The notes under the pieces: generated by a model
Seen by the model: only the letters and a program-made list of their open reading frames with translations
What the model was told of the DNA's origin: nothing
Databases searched by the model: none
Source of the DNA: Gyrodactylus bullatarudis
Lineage: Eukaryota > Platyhelminthes > Monogenea > Gyrodactylidea > Gyrodactylidae
Reading direction: 5' to 3'
DNA length: 64,000 nucleotides
NCBI GenBank assembly: GCA_012064415.1
Contig: SSNU01000061.1
Coordinates: 124,001-188,000, forward strand
Program-made: the position numbers and the translations under genes
Shown here: one piece after another, positions 9,467 to 23,689 of the stretch
Numbering within the stretch: position 1 is the stretch's first letter
Layout: the number at the start of each line of letters is the position of its first letter

Positions 9467-11269
9467 CCAAAAAATGATTAATTTTTCGACCAATAGGAAT
9501 GCTTCGCTAAGCTTGAAATGAAAATTGCTTCTCAGCCAATCAGAATCAAGTATGAGAATATTGTATTGAATGCTGGGGGATGTGTATGTTCCTGACCTAC
9601 TCCTTACCTATCCATATTATTTCTAAACTTAAATTTATTCATTCTCTCAGCATTACTTTTATGACATAACATCCATTTTCTTTTGTTTCATCAATTTTCC
9701 ATTCTCTTCAACAACAACGAACATGGAAAAAACTGTAGGGATTTAATGCTAGGGTAGAAGACTGGGTATGTATGTAAACCCCAGAACACACGTGATGAAA
9801 AAGCTTTGCACGAGCCATAGACAAATCTCTCATTCGAATGACTCATTCAACTGTTTTACCAGCAGGGTTTTATATTTATTCTTCATTGTACATAATAAAA
9901 TACATAAAAGTCTAGAAGTAAACGAAGAAAAATAAAATGGGTTTATCTGTTGGAATAAATAAAAAAGTTCCAGCACACATGGTACCAGACACACACACAT
10001 ACAAGAGACATCTTCACGTGTATGCCTGGGCCACGACTGTTTTCTTGTTATGTTCCTGTCTATTTTCTTAATGATGCACTGATTTTTATCATCACGAAGA
10101 AGAAAAACCTCTCTGTCTGTCTTTCTCCACGAGGAACAGAACCTATGGAACAAAGAAGAAAATTCTGTCAATTATAATTCACTCGCTCGCTCGCTCTATC
10201 TCGTTTCCTCCTATGAACTCATGATGAATTTAAGAAGTTTGCAAATGTCGAATCAATCTTGTTAGACTAAAGTTACATTGATTAATCCGTGACATTAGAA
10301 GAATAGCTTATTTTGTAGAATTAGGGATTGAACATATATCGCTCATTCAACTAGAGATTTCGAGATATGTAAATCAATACATAGTTAGGATACAATGATG
10401 ATAAAATCGATATTTTAATTCGATACTTAATACCTAGGTAACAGATCAATTAAAAATATTGCAACATTTAAAAATTACAAATCTCGATAATTAGGACCCG
10501 ACAACTATCCAAATAGAGAATATCGATAGTGCAAGAGAGATAGAAAGACCTATATAATTAAGATCCCATATATATAATTATCCCAAAGTGTAATCAAAAG
10601 TGTAGATTTAGTTGATGTTGTTGTTAAGAGACCTATTTCATTTCACTATACAGGTCTAATGATAACTTGTAGTTTATTCACACTTGATACTACTCTGCCC
10701 AACAACTCTTCGCCATCTCCCCTCCTTTCTAACACCAATACTGAATGAGAATGGAGTAATAATAGTTATTATACTTTTGAAATCTCTCTTACAAGTTCTG
10801 ATTTGAGTAGGGTAATGGAGAGTTTTGTTGCCATTGTGATTATATATAGTGGGAAAATATTTCGGTTTGTTTTTGTTATTTCTACTATAGATTATATTTA
10901 TATCAGTCGGAGAGATAAAATTATCAAAGGTTTCTTATTTTTCTTTCCTCCGGCCATCTCTCTATAGTTCATTGCCAATGTAAACATTTAACATTTAAAT
11001 TTGCTTCTCTGTATAGAATATGTTAATTCGAAAAAAATTTCAAAGGTTATTTTTTATAAATGTACTGTGAATCTGAATAGGAAAAAATCCAACGAAAAAA
11101 AGATTGTTGCACGCGTCATTGATGATAAGGGGCCTGTGATAATACGGTGAAATTCACATAAACAAATCAAGAATATATACAGTCAGAGAACTATCGCTCC
11201 TGATCAACTCTACATGTCTCTTCTTTATTCTCATTTTCAAAAGCCAGATGATTAACGAATTTCTTACAG
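9467..11269. other. Intergenic, no gene seen
   Basis: Start of the 26-kb gene desert. Open frames here are short, unsupported by splice sites and of low-complexity composition. No repeat family was recognised. Confidence 0.4.
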
Positions 11270-11411
11270 ACTTATTAGCATTTTATTTTTTATTTTTAAA
11301 CAAATTGCTTTGCCTACAAAACTGACAATTATGAACATTTATGAACACTTACATTTTATTTTATATATATATTTATTTTCTTTCAAAAAAATAAATTTTT
11401 CTAACAAAAAA
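11270..11411 (+). mobile_element. Probable LINE-A 3' tail fragment
   Basis: The stretch ends in TTCTAACAAAAAAAA (11397-11411), the same terminal signature as the better preserved LINE-A copies at 26356 and 28572, and has the same T-rich untranslated character before it. No coding part remains, so the assignment rests on the tail. Confidence 0.4.
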
Positions 11412-14400
11412 AACTCTCGATAAATGAATTACTATTAGCTTTTTGCACTTGTTCAGTAAAAAGGTTGAAACGTTTGAGAGAGAATTAATCCTCATGTTTA
11501 CATTATTTAATACCCTACCCATTCTGTTATCTGATAGTCGCTTGGACAACCTGGCCATCTCTCTTCTCGTTAGCCAAAGAGGATTTACCTTAATATTTTC
11601 CAATTCAAATTTTATTGTTGACAAGTTAATCATGGTTACTTGATAATGACAAGGGGATGAATAAAAAAAGCTATAAACATTATCAGTTGGTAGATCAAAC
11701 ATCGAAAAGTTATTGTTTTAGTCAGGTTGACTTATCCATGGCCTTACCTAATTCTTGGAATAGTTTATTAAAATGAGAAATTTTTTCAGACTTAACTATA
11801 AGTCTACCTATAGTTCGAGTGACCGGCTTTCATTGCTTTCGTATGATATAGAAATGTTTCTTGTCTTTCAAACTACAAAAATAAACTCGTGTAATAAGAT
11901 CCTTGTTATAAAAATTTTCTTGCTCGTGGTTGGTAACAAATGAATTTTAAATTTATTATTTTTTGAGTATCAAATTTTATCATAATAAAAGCATGTCTTT
12001 TCTCGGCCATTAAATCAAATGAATTGAAGGGGAGACCTTAGTCAAACCTTTCTGATTCATTTACGTGAGGACTGAGATTCCTTCGAATAGAAAAAAGAAA
12101 GCGATAGAAAAGGTTACACTCCGTCGAGATCAGAGGAGGTTGAAAGGACTGAGAAGTAACTAAAGGAACAGCAACTAACTAAACTAACAAGAGATGTGAA
12201 TAATATGCAAATTCAGTTGACATGAGAGCTCATAAATAATCCGAGTCAATCTCCAAAAAGAAAATATATAAAGTATAATTTCCAATTCATCTCGGCAACA
12301 ATGCAAATTTTGACTCGAGATCTCAGTAAATGTACTCCTTTTGAGGATGCCAAAAAAAGAGAGAGAGAACATTTCTTTCTTTTAAATATTCATCTTTTTA
12401 TTTTTTATTGTTGAATCTAATTCAAGAGCTTTTCCTTTTGCTGAAAAAGTAATAATTTTAATATTGACACTTTGTTGAAACAAAATATACAATAATTCGA
12501 AATAGACTACAAGTTTATAGCAGTTCAAGTACTAGGATCCTTGAGAATAATGCAAATGATAATAATTTATAACCCAACAACTAGAGGTTCAATGTCTGTT
12601 ACTTTACTAGCCTCGCTCAAATGAGATGCGAGCATTGTATGAGTTCAAAGTCTCCAAGAGAAAAATCTAGCTACATCTTCCTCTCCTTAGACCTGGAATA
12701 GTAAATCAAATAAAATTCAATTTCTCACACAGAATTACAAATAGAAAAACTTTTGGTACAAGTCCAAACGAGTTTAATAGCTTATCACATACAGAGTTTT
12801 TCAAGTTAAATACGATCTGAATTTATTATCATCTTTACAGTGTGTACACAGGAGATGATGTTACGTAAAATTTACATAGTAAAATCACATTGTGGCAATC
12901 CCTTCGATGGGTTCCTCATGTGTCCCCTTTATTCCTTTGCTCTTGCAATACAATCTAAATCATTTTTTGTTTGTTTTTTCGTAATGATTTACTTGAATCT
13001 TTATCTTAATAAATATATTTCTCACGAAAAGAATAATAATGAAAATACACAGAAGATTAGTGGAAACAGTAGACTGTCTAGAGATTGCTCTGATCAAGAT
13101 AAAAAAATATTGTTTATTCTTTACGACAGGACCTTTAGTCATCTTCTATTCTCAGGAGAATTCTGACAAATAAGTAAAACTATTCTCTTATCTCTTTGCA
13201 TCTTGTAGAAATGTTTATTTCTAAGAATTTTGAAAAAAATAAACAGACCCATGAATTCATCTGTCATAGAGGACCCATTAACCTTATTTACTCATTTGTA
13301 ATCTAACTCGTTAGCTCTTTTGATTTCGGAAGAGCAAAAGCATTCCCAACAGTCACGAGATTTAAAAAATCATTTTACATTCCAACACAATGGATGAAAA
13401 GAAAATAAAATCCCTAACGAATACAAAAACTGATTTGCAAGGATGTCTAGGTTTTATGTGTTATGTGAGTTCATTGAGTCTTCATGTTCCTTCCTACTCA
13501 GTTGGCCTTTTTCCAACTCACACACACACACACTAGACTCACCTTTTTTCCTGTATTCAAAAGAATAATTTTAATGATCTCTTCATAGCAACATAATAAT
13601 AACGAGATGATAATGACCATAGAGATGACGCTGTTGAATTTTTCTTCACTCTGTATATGCTCAAATGGTTCTTGACTCTTTCAACAAAAAGATTCCACTT
13701 ACGAGTAGAGCGTCTTTTTTAAGAAAATAACCCAGCAGACTTTTCATTACTGCAGTATCCTTTGGGAATCAATTACAGTACAATTTTCAGTTTAGTAAAC
13801 AAGTCAACATATGGCCCATATATTAAGAAGAACAAGAAAGAGAGACAAAGGAGCCTGTCCTCTAATTTCCTCTGTAGGTGAATACTCTGAGGAATTTCAA
13901 TTGTGACAGACTCCCTGCTATAGATGGATCGTTCCTAAAACTTCTAGAGTCATGTCACACTGTCAACAAAAATGTCTAAATCTGCATTTTACATTAGTTA
14001 ATGAGAAGGAAAGTTGGAGAAAATATAACGAGGAAGAAAAACTTGTCCCTTCAACAGTACAACACATTACTGCTACATCTGAGATAAAAAACAGGGTTTC
14101 GATGACGCATTTTATGAGGTTGAATTTGAATCGACATGTGTCTATTTTTCCTCTTAGCTGACTGTTATTGACTAAACTCTTTTCTACCTTTCTTTACTAC
14201 CACAAATAGGAAATATTTCTCTTTTTTTGTTTTGTTAGGTATGTTTTATACATTTGGGAGATGAAGAAACAAAGAAAGTAAGTCATTTAACTTGTTACAA
14301 AATAAAATTTCCCAAATTCATGTGAAAATGTATTCATCTAAAGTTCATTTTTCCCCTAGAGAATTCTTATTATTGATTTATTGTTGAATATGAGTTTAAT

Positions 14401-15630
14401 TAAATTCTTATCGAAATTTAACCAGAAAGAAAATTAAATATAAAGGTTTAATTTGTTTCTTATTTGGTTGAAGAATTTCGTGACAAATTTATCACGATTC
14501 TCTCTCTTTAACTACATGTCTTTTTTCTCGTCATTTCTTTATTTTCAGATGAATTTAATGAAGTTGAAGAGTGAAAGTCAAATTAATGTTTTGAGAGAGA
14601 CAGGGCGCAGGAATAAATCTCTTTCTCTCAACACGTGGTCTAGTCTGGTCTGCTCACTCTCATATGGACTCCATAGACTGGGTATGCTGATATTATTATA
14701 GTTGTTGCAACAAGTCATTCATTCCCTTTCCAATGCAAGATTGAGGAAATTAATCAGGCCTCTCTCTTTTTGAGTTGGTGGTTGTGTTATAATGAAAGAA
14801 AAACATGACTATAATTCGTGCCATTTTTATTAAATAAATAAATAATAATAATAGGCCACAAGTCGATATTAAGTAAATCTATTCATATTCCAATTAATTC
14901 TCCATTGATGATGAAACAGTTGAACATCAATTCTAATAGAAACCATAAGAGAATATAAGATCTAGGTTACGAATCGTAACTTACGATGGTGTCTTTTGGA
15001 TGATAGCAACTGTCAACCATCTCTCACAGAACCCTTTCATGTGTAGATATTTTAGGATATCCTGTGAACAGACATTTTTGATTAGCATTGAACATTGCAT
15101 TGATGTCTATAGAGGCTAGATGTACATGGTTCCTTTTGAAAGGCATTAATGTACGTTCCCCTGTTGTATAGTATACTTGAGAAATGGGGTTTTATCTCCT
15201 GTTACCAAGGGACATTTTGGCATTTCTATCTGCTAGAGTGAGAGAGAAAGAGAGAGAGACAGAGAAAAATATGAAAATGGAACACGATAGAAACCATGTC
15301 TATCTGGAAATAAAATCTATCAACCATGTACAACTAAGAAAACATCAAAATCCCAGAAAGACCAACAACATACATCAACTCATCATTCCTTGGCTAATGG
15401 ACTAGAGAAGGGTATTTTAACTAAAATGTGGTTTTCATGTCTTGTATGGGAATTAAACTCAACATTTTCCTAATATTCAACTTCTCACGAAAAAAATTAT
15501 TTAAAAATAAATAAATTTCTCTACATGGAGTCATTAAAATTGTGTTGATAATCAATTCAGAAATGGAAAAAGGCAAAGAAGAATTCTAAAATCATTTATT
15601 CTCTACGCTCAATATTTTTTTTTATAAAGT
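11412..15630. other. Gene-free stretch
   Basis: No conserved protein, RNA gene or long repeat recognised. There is a short (CA)n run near 13520-13535. Open frames of 60-110 codons lack splice context and family similarity. Confidence 0.4.
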
Positions 15631-16125
15631 TATTCTCGATGAATTTGGGAATTCATGATTTTTAAAAAAATCTCATTTTTTCATCACGGTATCAGGAATC
15701 AAACGTTATTTTTCAGAATAATCATTAGTGAAAGAAAATATTACTCTTATTCATTTTTTTGAAAGGACCAGTTATTTTGAAATGATCTTGGATTACACCA
15801 GTTTATCAATTTTCAAGTAGTAAAAAAGATCGAAAAATAGAAAGTAGACTTTCACACGTAAATGGTGTGTTTTATCAAAAAAATGAATGAGAGTAATTAT
15901 TTTCTTTGTCTAACGATGATCCTGAAAGATTACGTTTGATCCCTCTCAGACCTTGAAATCAACAAAAATTTTCAACTCAAATTTTAAAAAAAATTAAAAA
16001 ATAGCGCCATCTAGAATTTTAGAATGTCTCTAAATTTTTCCAAAAAATCCTTCATAAATTTCGATGCGTTGATGAAAAAATGAGATTTTTGTAATAATCA
16101 TAAATTCCCAAATTCATCGAGAATA
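15631..16125. mobile_element. Foldback MITE with mariner-like ends
   Basis: The ends are inverted repeats of about 55 bp: TTCTCGATGAATTTGGGAAT at 15633 and its complement ending at 16123, both flanked by TA. Inside, a second inverted pair (TACTCTTATTCATTTTTTT near 15740 and its complement near 15885) makes the element largely self-complementary. No ORF. TA target duplication and end structure suggest mobilisation by a mariner/Tc1-type transposase. Confidence 0.7.
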
Positions 16126-19100
16126 GCTGTATCTGATAACAAGAGCGTCTTGACAATCTATGAATGAATATATAGATTGAATTGAATCGGTTGTGATTTC
16201 GTGAGTTTTCTTTCCTGTTTCTACCTTGTTAATCTAATGTGAGTGAAAATCTTCATTAATAAATTGTTCCTCATGCCAAGAAGCGAGCGTAATAAAAAAT
16301 CTGAATAAGTTGTTATGAAAAAGGACGTGACCCAATTTAGAAATCTATGCAAAACCTCTTATTGTTATTTGAGGAGCGAGCTCCTTTTTTTGTTTGTCAA
16401 AACCCTTCTTAGTTGCTATTCTAGTCTCTTTCACAAAACTGACTTTTTTGTTATTGTAAATAAAATACGGAATGTACTTCCTACCTTTAACACTTCCGTT
16501 TTACTCGGTTTGACTCAAGTTCAAACCGAAAATTAATTTTATCACATGGATGCCAATTAGTCAGAAGTCTCCATCATTCCCTTTTTTCAATTGAGGAATA
16601 GAATATTTGTTGAATTTTATTTTTTTTAATACCTTGAGAATCTATCGATCACAATTAAGCAGGTCGTAAAATAGGGATTGTTTTCAACGAGGATAAACAA
16701 ACAAAAAAACCCGCAGAAGACACGAGACGACACATGTTCCCATTCAATCACGTATTTATATTTTTTATAGACTATTTGACCCACTTCTCTGCCACATGAT
16801 TCATTCATGAATTTACATAGAACGTAAACTCCACTGGCAGACCCCTTCTTTCCGGTATTTTATGTATATAGATAGGAATTGATGAAAACTGATTTTTTAT
16901 GTTTTATATCTGGAGAATCTGTATCTCTCTCCATTAATGACTTTTGTATTTCAGAGGAGATCCACATTGATAGATGGACTTATCATCAAATCTTGTATTT
17001 TATCTTTGAGGAATATATAAAGAGGAATAATCAATCATGGAAGGATGACTCACCTGATAAACAATTTTCAACTAGTTTACTCCCACTCACTCAACCAGTC
17101 TATAATTAATTATAGACATACACACACACACACTCTTCAATCTTGAAATTGTTTATTTCCATTCATCTTCAGAATAATTATAATCTATTGTAGTAGACTT
17201 TAAGTAGATAAGTGGCTCTCTCCCTTTATTTTTTACAGCCTCACACACGAGATAAGTAATTCTTCCTCTTCTACTCAATCAATCAATTAAACTCTATCAT
17301 AATTATGGAAAATTATAGACTTGAAAAGGTTTGTTTATACTTCCTCTGCTTCTTCCCTAATAGCTATAATTAGTACTTCTCTGAAAACAAAAAAGAAGCA
17401 CTTGTCCTTATTGGCACGATAACAGGTTAATTAATCGAAAAGCTTCCCTGTAATTAATCTTGAGAGTCAATCAACTGATTAAAGCCATCAACTTCTAATT
17501 AGACCTATTTTCAATTTTTCTCCACAAATTGAATCTGATAGGTAGCATTTGAAAACTTGCCATAACTATGATGTCACAGATGAGGAAGTGAGATGCGAAA
17601 TACAAATGCAAAAGACTCCATTGGAGTCAAGTCTAGTTAATATTGAATTTTTAAATTCAACCAGTTGGCTTTTTATTGCATTACTGGATTTACTACTACA
17701 TGTAGAGGATGAATAAAACTCACATTAAAAACAATTGTTAACAAATTAATGATTAATATCTTGGCAACTGTTCCCATCTCTTTTTCCATATTAAAGCCTA
17801 CAATCACACACGGGCAGACTACACGTCCCTTTCTTTCCTGTTCATTTATGTACCGAGGATATGAAAAAAACAACGATGATGATGTTGGAAAAAATTTCTC
17901 TCTTTCCTAGGTACCAACTAGGTGGAGAATAAAAAGACTGAAAACCAGTGGGTAACTCCGACTCATAATCCAATATATATTATTGCCGTGGTATTGTTTC
18001 TCTAATCTGACCAGTGTATAAAAATATAAAATCAATGAGCAACAAACAAGTTCATTCTGTTTACCAGTAGATTTAATGTATTACAAGAAATTAAGGCTTA
18101 GGTATGGAAAAAGAACTACATTGGTAAAATAGCATACTCAATTGTATACCTGGATTTGGACTGATTAAAAAAATATAAACTAAATTCACATGATTCAATT
18201 AACTCGTTGGAGTAATGACCAAAACAGGCCAATGAATGGTAAATATCCCTCAAAATACAGGGGATTTAACTAATCACATGATTGAGGCACAGTGTCTGGT
18301 TTTTTCATGTCATAGGGTCAGTGTTTGTGTGCTATTCTGATTGTGTGTAGAGAGGGGGGGTCGTGTTTGATGATAGGTATGGGAAATATTTACTACATGA
18401 CGAGTTGACAAAATAATCTAGGTCTGGAAGATGAATTTATGATGAAAACAGGACCCCTGGGCTGTGATTTTCTCTCTCTGATAAACTGATCCAGAAAATG
18501 TCACATATTTTATCATTATTATGGTAATTATTCTGTGTGTATTACACCTGTGATATCGTTATTTCATATGAATGAGGGTTGTGGATTAGCCAATGTGACT
18601 TTGCATCTCATAAGCATAACCCACAAGAGGGGAAAAGGGAACATGTCAGGTCATGGAGAGTAGCTTCCATTGTTTCATTCATTGGCATTATTTTAATTCA
18701 CCGTATTAATACGGATTATGACCCATGGGCTAGGTAAAAGTATAAATTGCATTGATGAAAATTTCTATCACTCAAGCTATTTGAAATAAAAATTAAACTT
18801 TGGTTGGCTACGAAACGATACGATATCCGGTCGAGTGTTTTATGACTGAAATGTAAGACAGGAGAGGGGAAAAAACTTGCTCTTAATGCAATAAGGTAGC
18901 CCTGAGCATTTTTCAATTTTATCAAAAATATGGATAGCATAATAATAGTCTATTATTTGAATAAAAGACAAGATATTAATAATTCAATATGCAGTTATAT
19001 GCATGTATTCATACATGTTTAATATACATTGTATATTAGATGACTAGAGGGATATTTAATTTGTTTAGGTTACTTCAACTGGAATGAAACAAAATACAAT

Positions 19101-20018
19101 AATTAATAAATGTACAGAATGTAAAATAATGTTAAAGTCATCAAACTACTCTCAAGTAAACTAAAAAGAATATGAACTTGTAAATAATTTAGAGAGATCC
19201 TATTCGATATAGGGAATATCTCATCAGAATTTGAGATGTAAAAGATTCTGAGAAAATTTTATTTGGGATCTATTATGTGTCACCTAAGATATAAGAGCTT
19301 GACTATACAAAATCTCTTCTCATTTTTGTTTGAGTCAATTAGAATTGAATAAATAATAAATTAGTATTTCAAGAAATTCCGATAACATGACTTTGATCTC
19401 TATTTGAACGAATAAGTCCTCTGATAATGGGACCTTTTAGATTCAATTAATTGTAACCCTGTTTCTGTGAGATAAATGTTTGAACTCAAGAATAAACTGT
19501 TTTCTGTTCCTAGTTCCCTTTGAAGATCAGATGATATTAAATGTGGATTCTGCTGAGGTGCATTGAGTCGGAGTTCAATTGTTTGAATTTTTTTTGTTAG
19601 AAAGATTATAATGATATGTTCAGCTTAGGTAAATAATTATTACAAAATAAACATGATGGGCGGTCAAAATGGTATTTCTGCTATTTTTGAGATTTATGAA
19701 ATTAACATTCTTGAGTATCAAAAATAGTTCCTCACAAATTAATTTTCCTATTTTTCTGCTATTCAAAATCGAATGCTATTTTTCCACTAATTAATTGCTA
19801 TTTTTTGCAATTTCTCCGGGCTAAGCCCTTGTCAGATAAATGGTAACATGAGAACAAATCTTATTTTTTTGATTACTATCATCTCTTCATTTGAATTAAG
19901 TTGTTTCTAAAGCGTCTCAATCTTGTAATAAGGCCTGTTCTAAAGGTTTTTGATTGGTCAAGGAAAAATTTTCAGCTTGGTATATTATATTAACATCGTT
20001 CTGTCCATAATTAAATGT
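16126..20018. other. Gene-free stretch
   Basis: No recognised gene. It contains a short (CA)n run near 17119-17132, and 19650-19830 has repeated GCTATTTTT words resembling the inside of the hAT-type element that follows, but no clear boundaries. Confidence 0.4.
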
Positions 20019-20026
20019 CTGATCAC

Positions 20027-20594
20027 TAGGGCCTCAAAAATAGTACCAAAAGAGATGAAAAATATTATCTCATAAACTGAAAAATAAGTAGAAAAAAGTA
20101 CTTTCAAGAAAATTTAAGGGATTTTGAGTCAAAAGATAGTCCTCTACCGTAAATTGTTGCAGAATTTAGTCAATCTTGTGTCAAAAAAATTTCTGATTTT
20201 TGTTCAAATTTTTTTCCATGATAGAAAATGACCCTTTAACTGTTCTTATGCATATTTTACATAATACAAACATGGAATAGTTAAAATTCATGAAGGAATG
20301 TTATACAACAAAAAGCTACGATCTAGATGCTATTTTCTTACATGATGAAAGCTCGATATCAGGAATATCGCTATAAATTCATGGAAAATTTTGATTGGTA
20401 GCTAGTTGAGGGATACTATTTTCTAAGATTAAATTTGAAAAATAGTACAATAAAGCAACAATTTAGTACAGAAATAGTACCAGCTATCTTTTAAATAGGA
20501 TTAGATAAGCAGAATTTTTCTTCAGATTATTAAAACTCAGTCAGTCCTTTGTCAAGAGTAAAAATAGATCACATAGTACTTTTTTGAGGCCCTA
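20027..20594. mobile_element. Non-autonomous hAT-type element
   Basis: Terminal inverted repeats TAGGGCCTCAAAAA (20027 onward) and TTTTTTGAGGCCCTA (ending 20594) are flanked on both sides by the identical 8-bp direct repeat CTGATCAC (20019-20026 and 20595-20602). An 8-bp target duplication with TAGGG-type termini is characteristic of hAT transposons. The 568-bp interior has no transposase ORF; it is rich in AAAATAGTAC words. The perfect duplication indicates a fairly recent insertion. Confidence 0.9.
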
Positions 20595-20602
20595 CTGATC
20601 AC

Positions 20603-22739
20603 ACGTTTGGACGCAATGTTCTGTCCTCTTCCCAAACGAAAAAGTTTTTTGATGTTGTAATATTTTACTTGCGAGTAGTATATAAAAATATTTTCTGAAG
20701 TGAGTCTCAAATCTATAAAATTACCATTACAATGAGACCACAAAGCTAAAATATCAATTTCTACACAGTGCGCAGTTGACACTATTTCTGATGAATGCAC
20801 TTGGGATAATATGCCTGAAAACTAGGATGCCTTGGTTTTGTACTTTTGATTATTTTCAATCAGCTTTAACTATTATAAAAAATCATGATTTTTGTTCATA
20901 TTTGTGTTTATTTCCTATCTTTTTCGATGTAATCTTGCTATTTCAAAATAAATCCATATGTTTTATCAAAAGTGTGACCTCTATTTGGCTTATTCTTTCA
21001 AAAGTAATATTGATCAGTTGCCTCTTTTTTTGGATTTTTATTTTTTTCTACTTTTGAAATTTATTAGTTAGTTGATGTGGTATTCCAATTTTAATACAAA
21101 TTCAGAGCTTTCATCATCTTGAGGTCTCTATTGACGAAATATCTTTAAGATCAAAAATGATTTTGTTGAAAAATTCAATAAATTCACCATAAATTATAAT
21201 GTTTTCTTAGATTTTGTCAGTAAAAAGTTCACGAAATATAAAATATTAATAGTACCTCACACATTTTTTGTTTTCATTTTTTGTTATGAATTAAGCCCCA
21301 GATGGATCATATATGGTTACTTTATCAAGCCATGATTCTGTTTTAAAGAAACTGAAGTGAATTTATTGACCACTTTTCTTTGTAAAGCTGTAATAGTTTA
21401 TCGAGAAGTCATTGACTATTTAAAAATGACTCGTTTTTTGTGAAAAAGTATAAAAATATAAAAAAACGTTTTTTTTGAAAAACAGAGATCGAAGAGAAGA
21501 AAGAAACTTTTATCGAGAAACCACACCCGTAGAATTCAACCGTAGAGAATAGGACCTTTATTTCATCTCTTGAAATAAATAAGTTAATTAACAGCCGTTA
21601 CTAGTTTTTATACCTTGATGAGAAAAATTTTGATAGCTAGAATATTTGAAAGAGAATTTTTCTATGGATCAAAAATTTTTGTGTGGTTTGAATCATTGCT
21701 CAACCAAGACTCATTTCACACAAAATGGAAAAAAATAACAGTTAGAAAAACAATTTTATTACACTACTACTCCTAGGGGTAAAGATTTTTGGCAATTGGC
21801 CAAGAAAAAAGTCTCTTGCCAAAAAATAAAAAAGAAATAGCTGATTAAATTGTAAGCTCACTTGGCTACACGACAACTCCTACTCATTGAGTAGAGAGGT
21901 ACTCACCACTACCACCACCCCAGTTGCGTTCATGTTCAATGTGTAGTGAGTTCCATTTTAATATTATATTCTCTTGCCTTTTTCCATCCATACATCCCCT
22001 ACCAACCTCCCTCCCCTCTCTTTTGATATCTGTCTTTCTAGCTGTGTTGTTTTCAAATATTCTAGATTGCATCGGCAGGACGAAGAAAAATGGAATATAT
22101 TTGCGTGGAACAACAACGAAAATATTAATTCTTTCTTTTTCCATAAAGTTAGTTGGTTACTATATATTAAAATCAGGACCTTGGCCCATCATTTAGTTCA
22201 ACCTCCTATATTGGCTTCCAATGAGTCTCTTTCTCATCTCAACAGGAAGTTACATATTTGTATTATAATTATGATCATTATATTCAGCTTTATTAGATTA
22301 AGAATAATTCCCAAGTCAAATGTAAAGTAAACAATCCATTGACATTTCTTTTGGCAAGCATCTAAAGCCATCTTTAATAACTTTAAATCTACTCCTCTCC
22401 TATTTGAGAAGTGAGCTCTATCGTTCTGATTTTATTTAGTTTACTGTGAAAAAAACTAACTAATCTGAGATCCCTTTTGGAGACTTTTTCTATTCAATGT
22501 CTGTTTAAAGTTCAAACTTTAAATTGATTTAGCATCACCGGCTTTGTAATCAAATTCCTCTTATGAAGTAAAGATTCTGGCCCCACATTTGAGATTATCA
22601 GAGAAAAATTTCTGTTCTCTAATCTTCATTTAATTGACGATTCAAAATCACTTCAGACCTAATTATATCGTCTGGCTTTTCATCCCTGTGGTCCTTTATA
22701 CTGGTTCAATATTATGATTCAAAGAAAAAAATAGTTACT
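20603..22739. other. Gene-free stretch
   Basis: Open frames here (for example 21884-22330 on both strands) overlap each other, lack family similarity and have low-complexity composition. Nothing further is supported. Confidence 0.4.
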
Positions 22740-23313
22740 CAGCGTGCAGTAGAAACGGATTTAGACTCTGTCTCATGCCTTTAGCTGCTCTCTGGTCTTC
22801 AACTGGCCTTTTTAACCTTTGGTAAAAACAGTCATCTCAATTAGTTGATAATTTCTACCAATCTAAGAAGATCCTCATTTTCAGATCACTATTTAGTCTC
22901 TGCTTATAATATAATAGATCCATTATGTCACATATTCGATCTAAACTCGACTATACTAAGAGTCTTCTATTAGTTTGAGCGAAAAGTAATGGGATTTTGA
23001 CTTTAAACTAATATTTCTCTATCAAATAAATAAAGTAGAATTTAACCAATGCTGAAAGATTTGTCTTATTTGAAGGAAATGGTAGCCAATCTCATCAGGA
23101 AACTACTTCCATTGGATGATATTCCTAATATATATTCCAATCTTCACTAATTCCAGAATGTTTATTGAAAATTCTTAAATGGCCTACTTACTTTCATTAC
23201 AAGAGTTACAAGTCCAACTAGATTATATCCAAAAAACTCCAGTGAACCTCTATTTTAATAATTTTATTTTATATCACTATATTTTCTGTGCATAAACTAT
23301 TCTAACAAAAAAG
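22740..23313 (+). mobile_element. LINE-A 3' end remnant
   Basis: A segment near 22925-22975 encodes the HIRSKLDYTKSLL terminus shared with other LINE-A copies. It is followed by the untranslated CCAGAATGTTTATTG block (23153) and the tail TTCTAACAAAAAA (23301-23313). Coding frames are broken, with an unrelated-looking insertion between about 22980 and 23100. Confidence 0.65.
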
Positions 23314-23689
23314 GAGTATATTTTGTCTAGTAAGGTCGTGAGAAAGAACAAATCACATTTTTTTTTTGAAATTGCAACATTATATTATGTAGATTGATAT
23401 AAATAACATAAATATGTACAGAGAAATCATAGATGTTCAAAATATAGTTTTTTTTAATCATAAAATCCATAAGCAAGACGAGACATCCTGGGTTTCTGCG
23501 GTTGGCACAACCTCTTAAGGTCCTTCAGCAGAATTAGTCTCTAATACACGGACTATTAGACGGATTATTTATTGGTATTTAAAATATAAATTCATTAAAA
23601 AAAATACTCTGTACATAATATCCTTGTGAATGACAATATTTGAATAAAGTATCTGGCTATTTTGGCAATGTAAAATTAAAATAGAATAA

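Noticed and set aside
13952..17109. Several 60-80 codon frames (for example 13952, 14453, 15184, 16879)
   Set aside because: Isolated, low complexity, without splice context, signal or family resemblance.
21884..22330. Overlapping frames on both strands near 22 kb
   Set aside because: Both strands open over the same bases, which fits low stop density rather than coding; no conserved motif.
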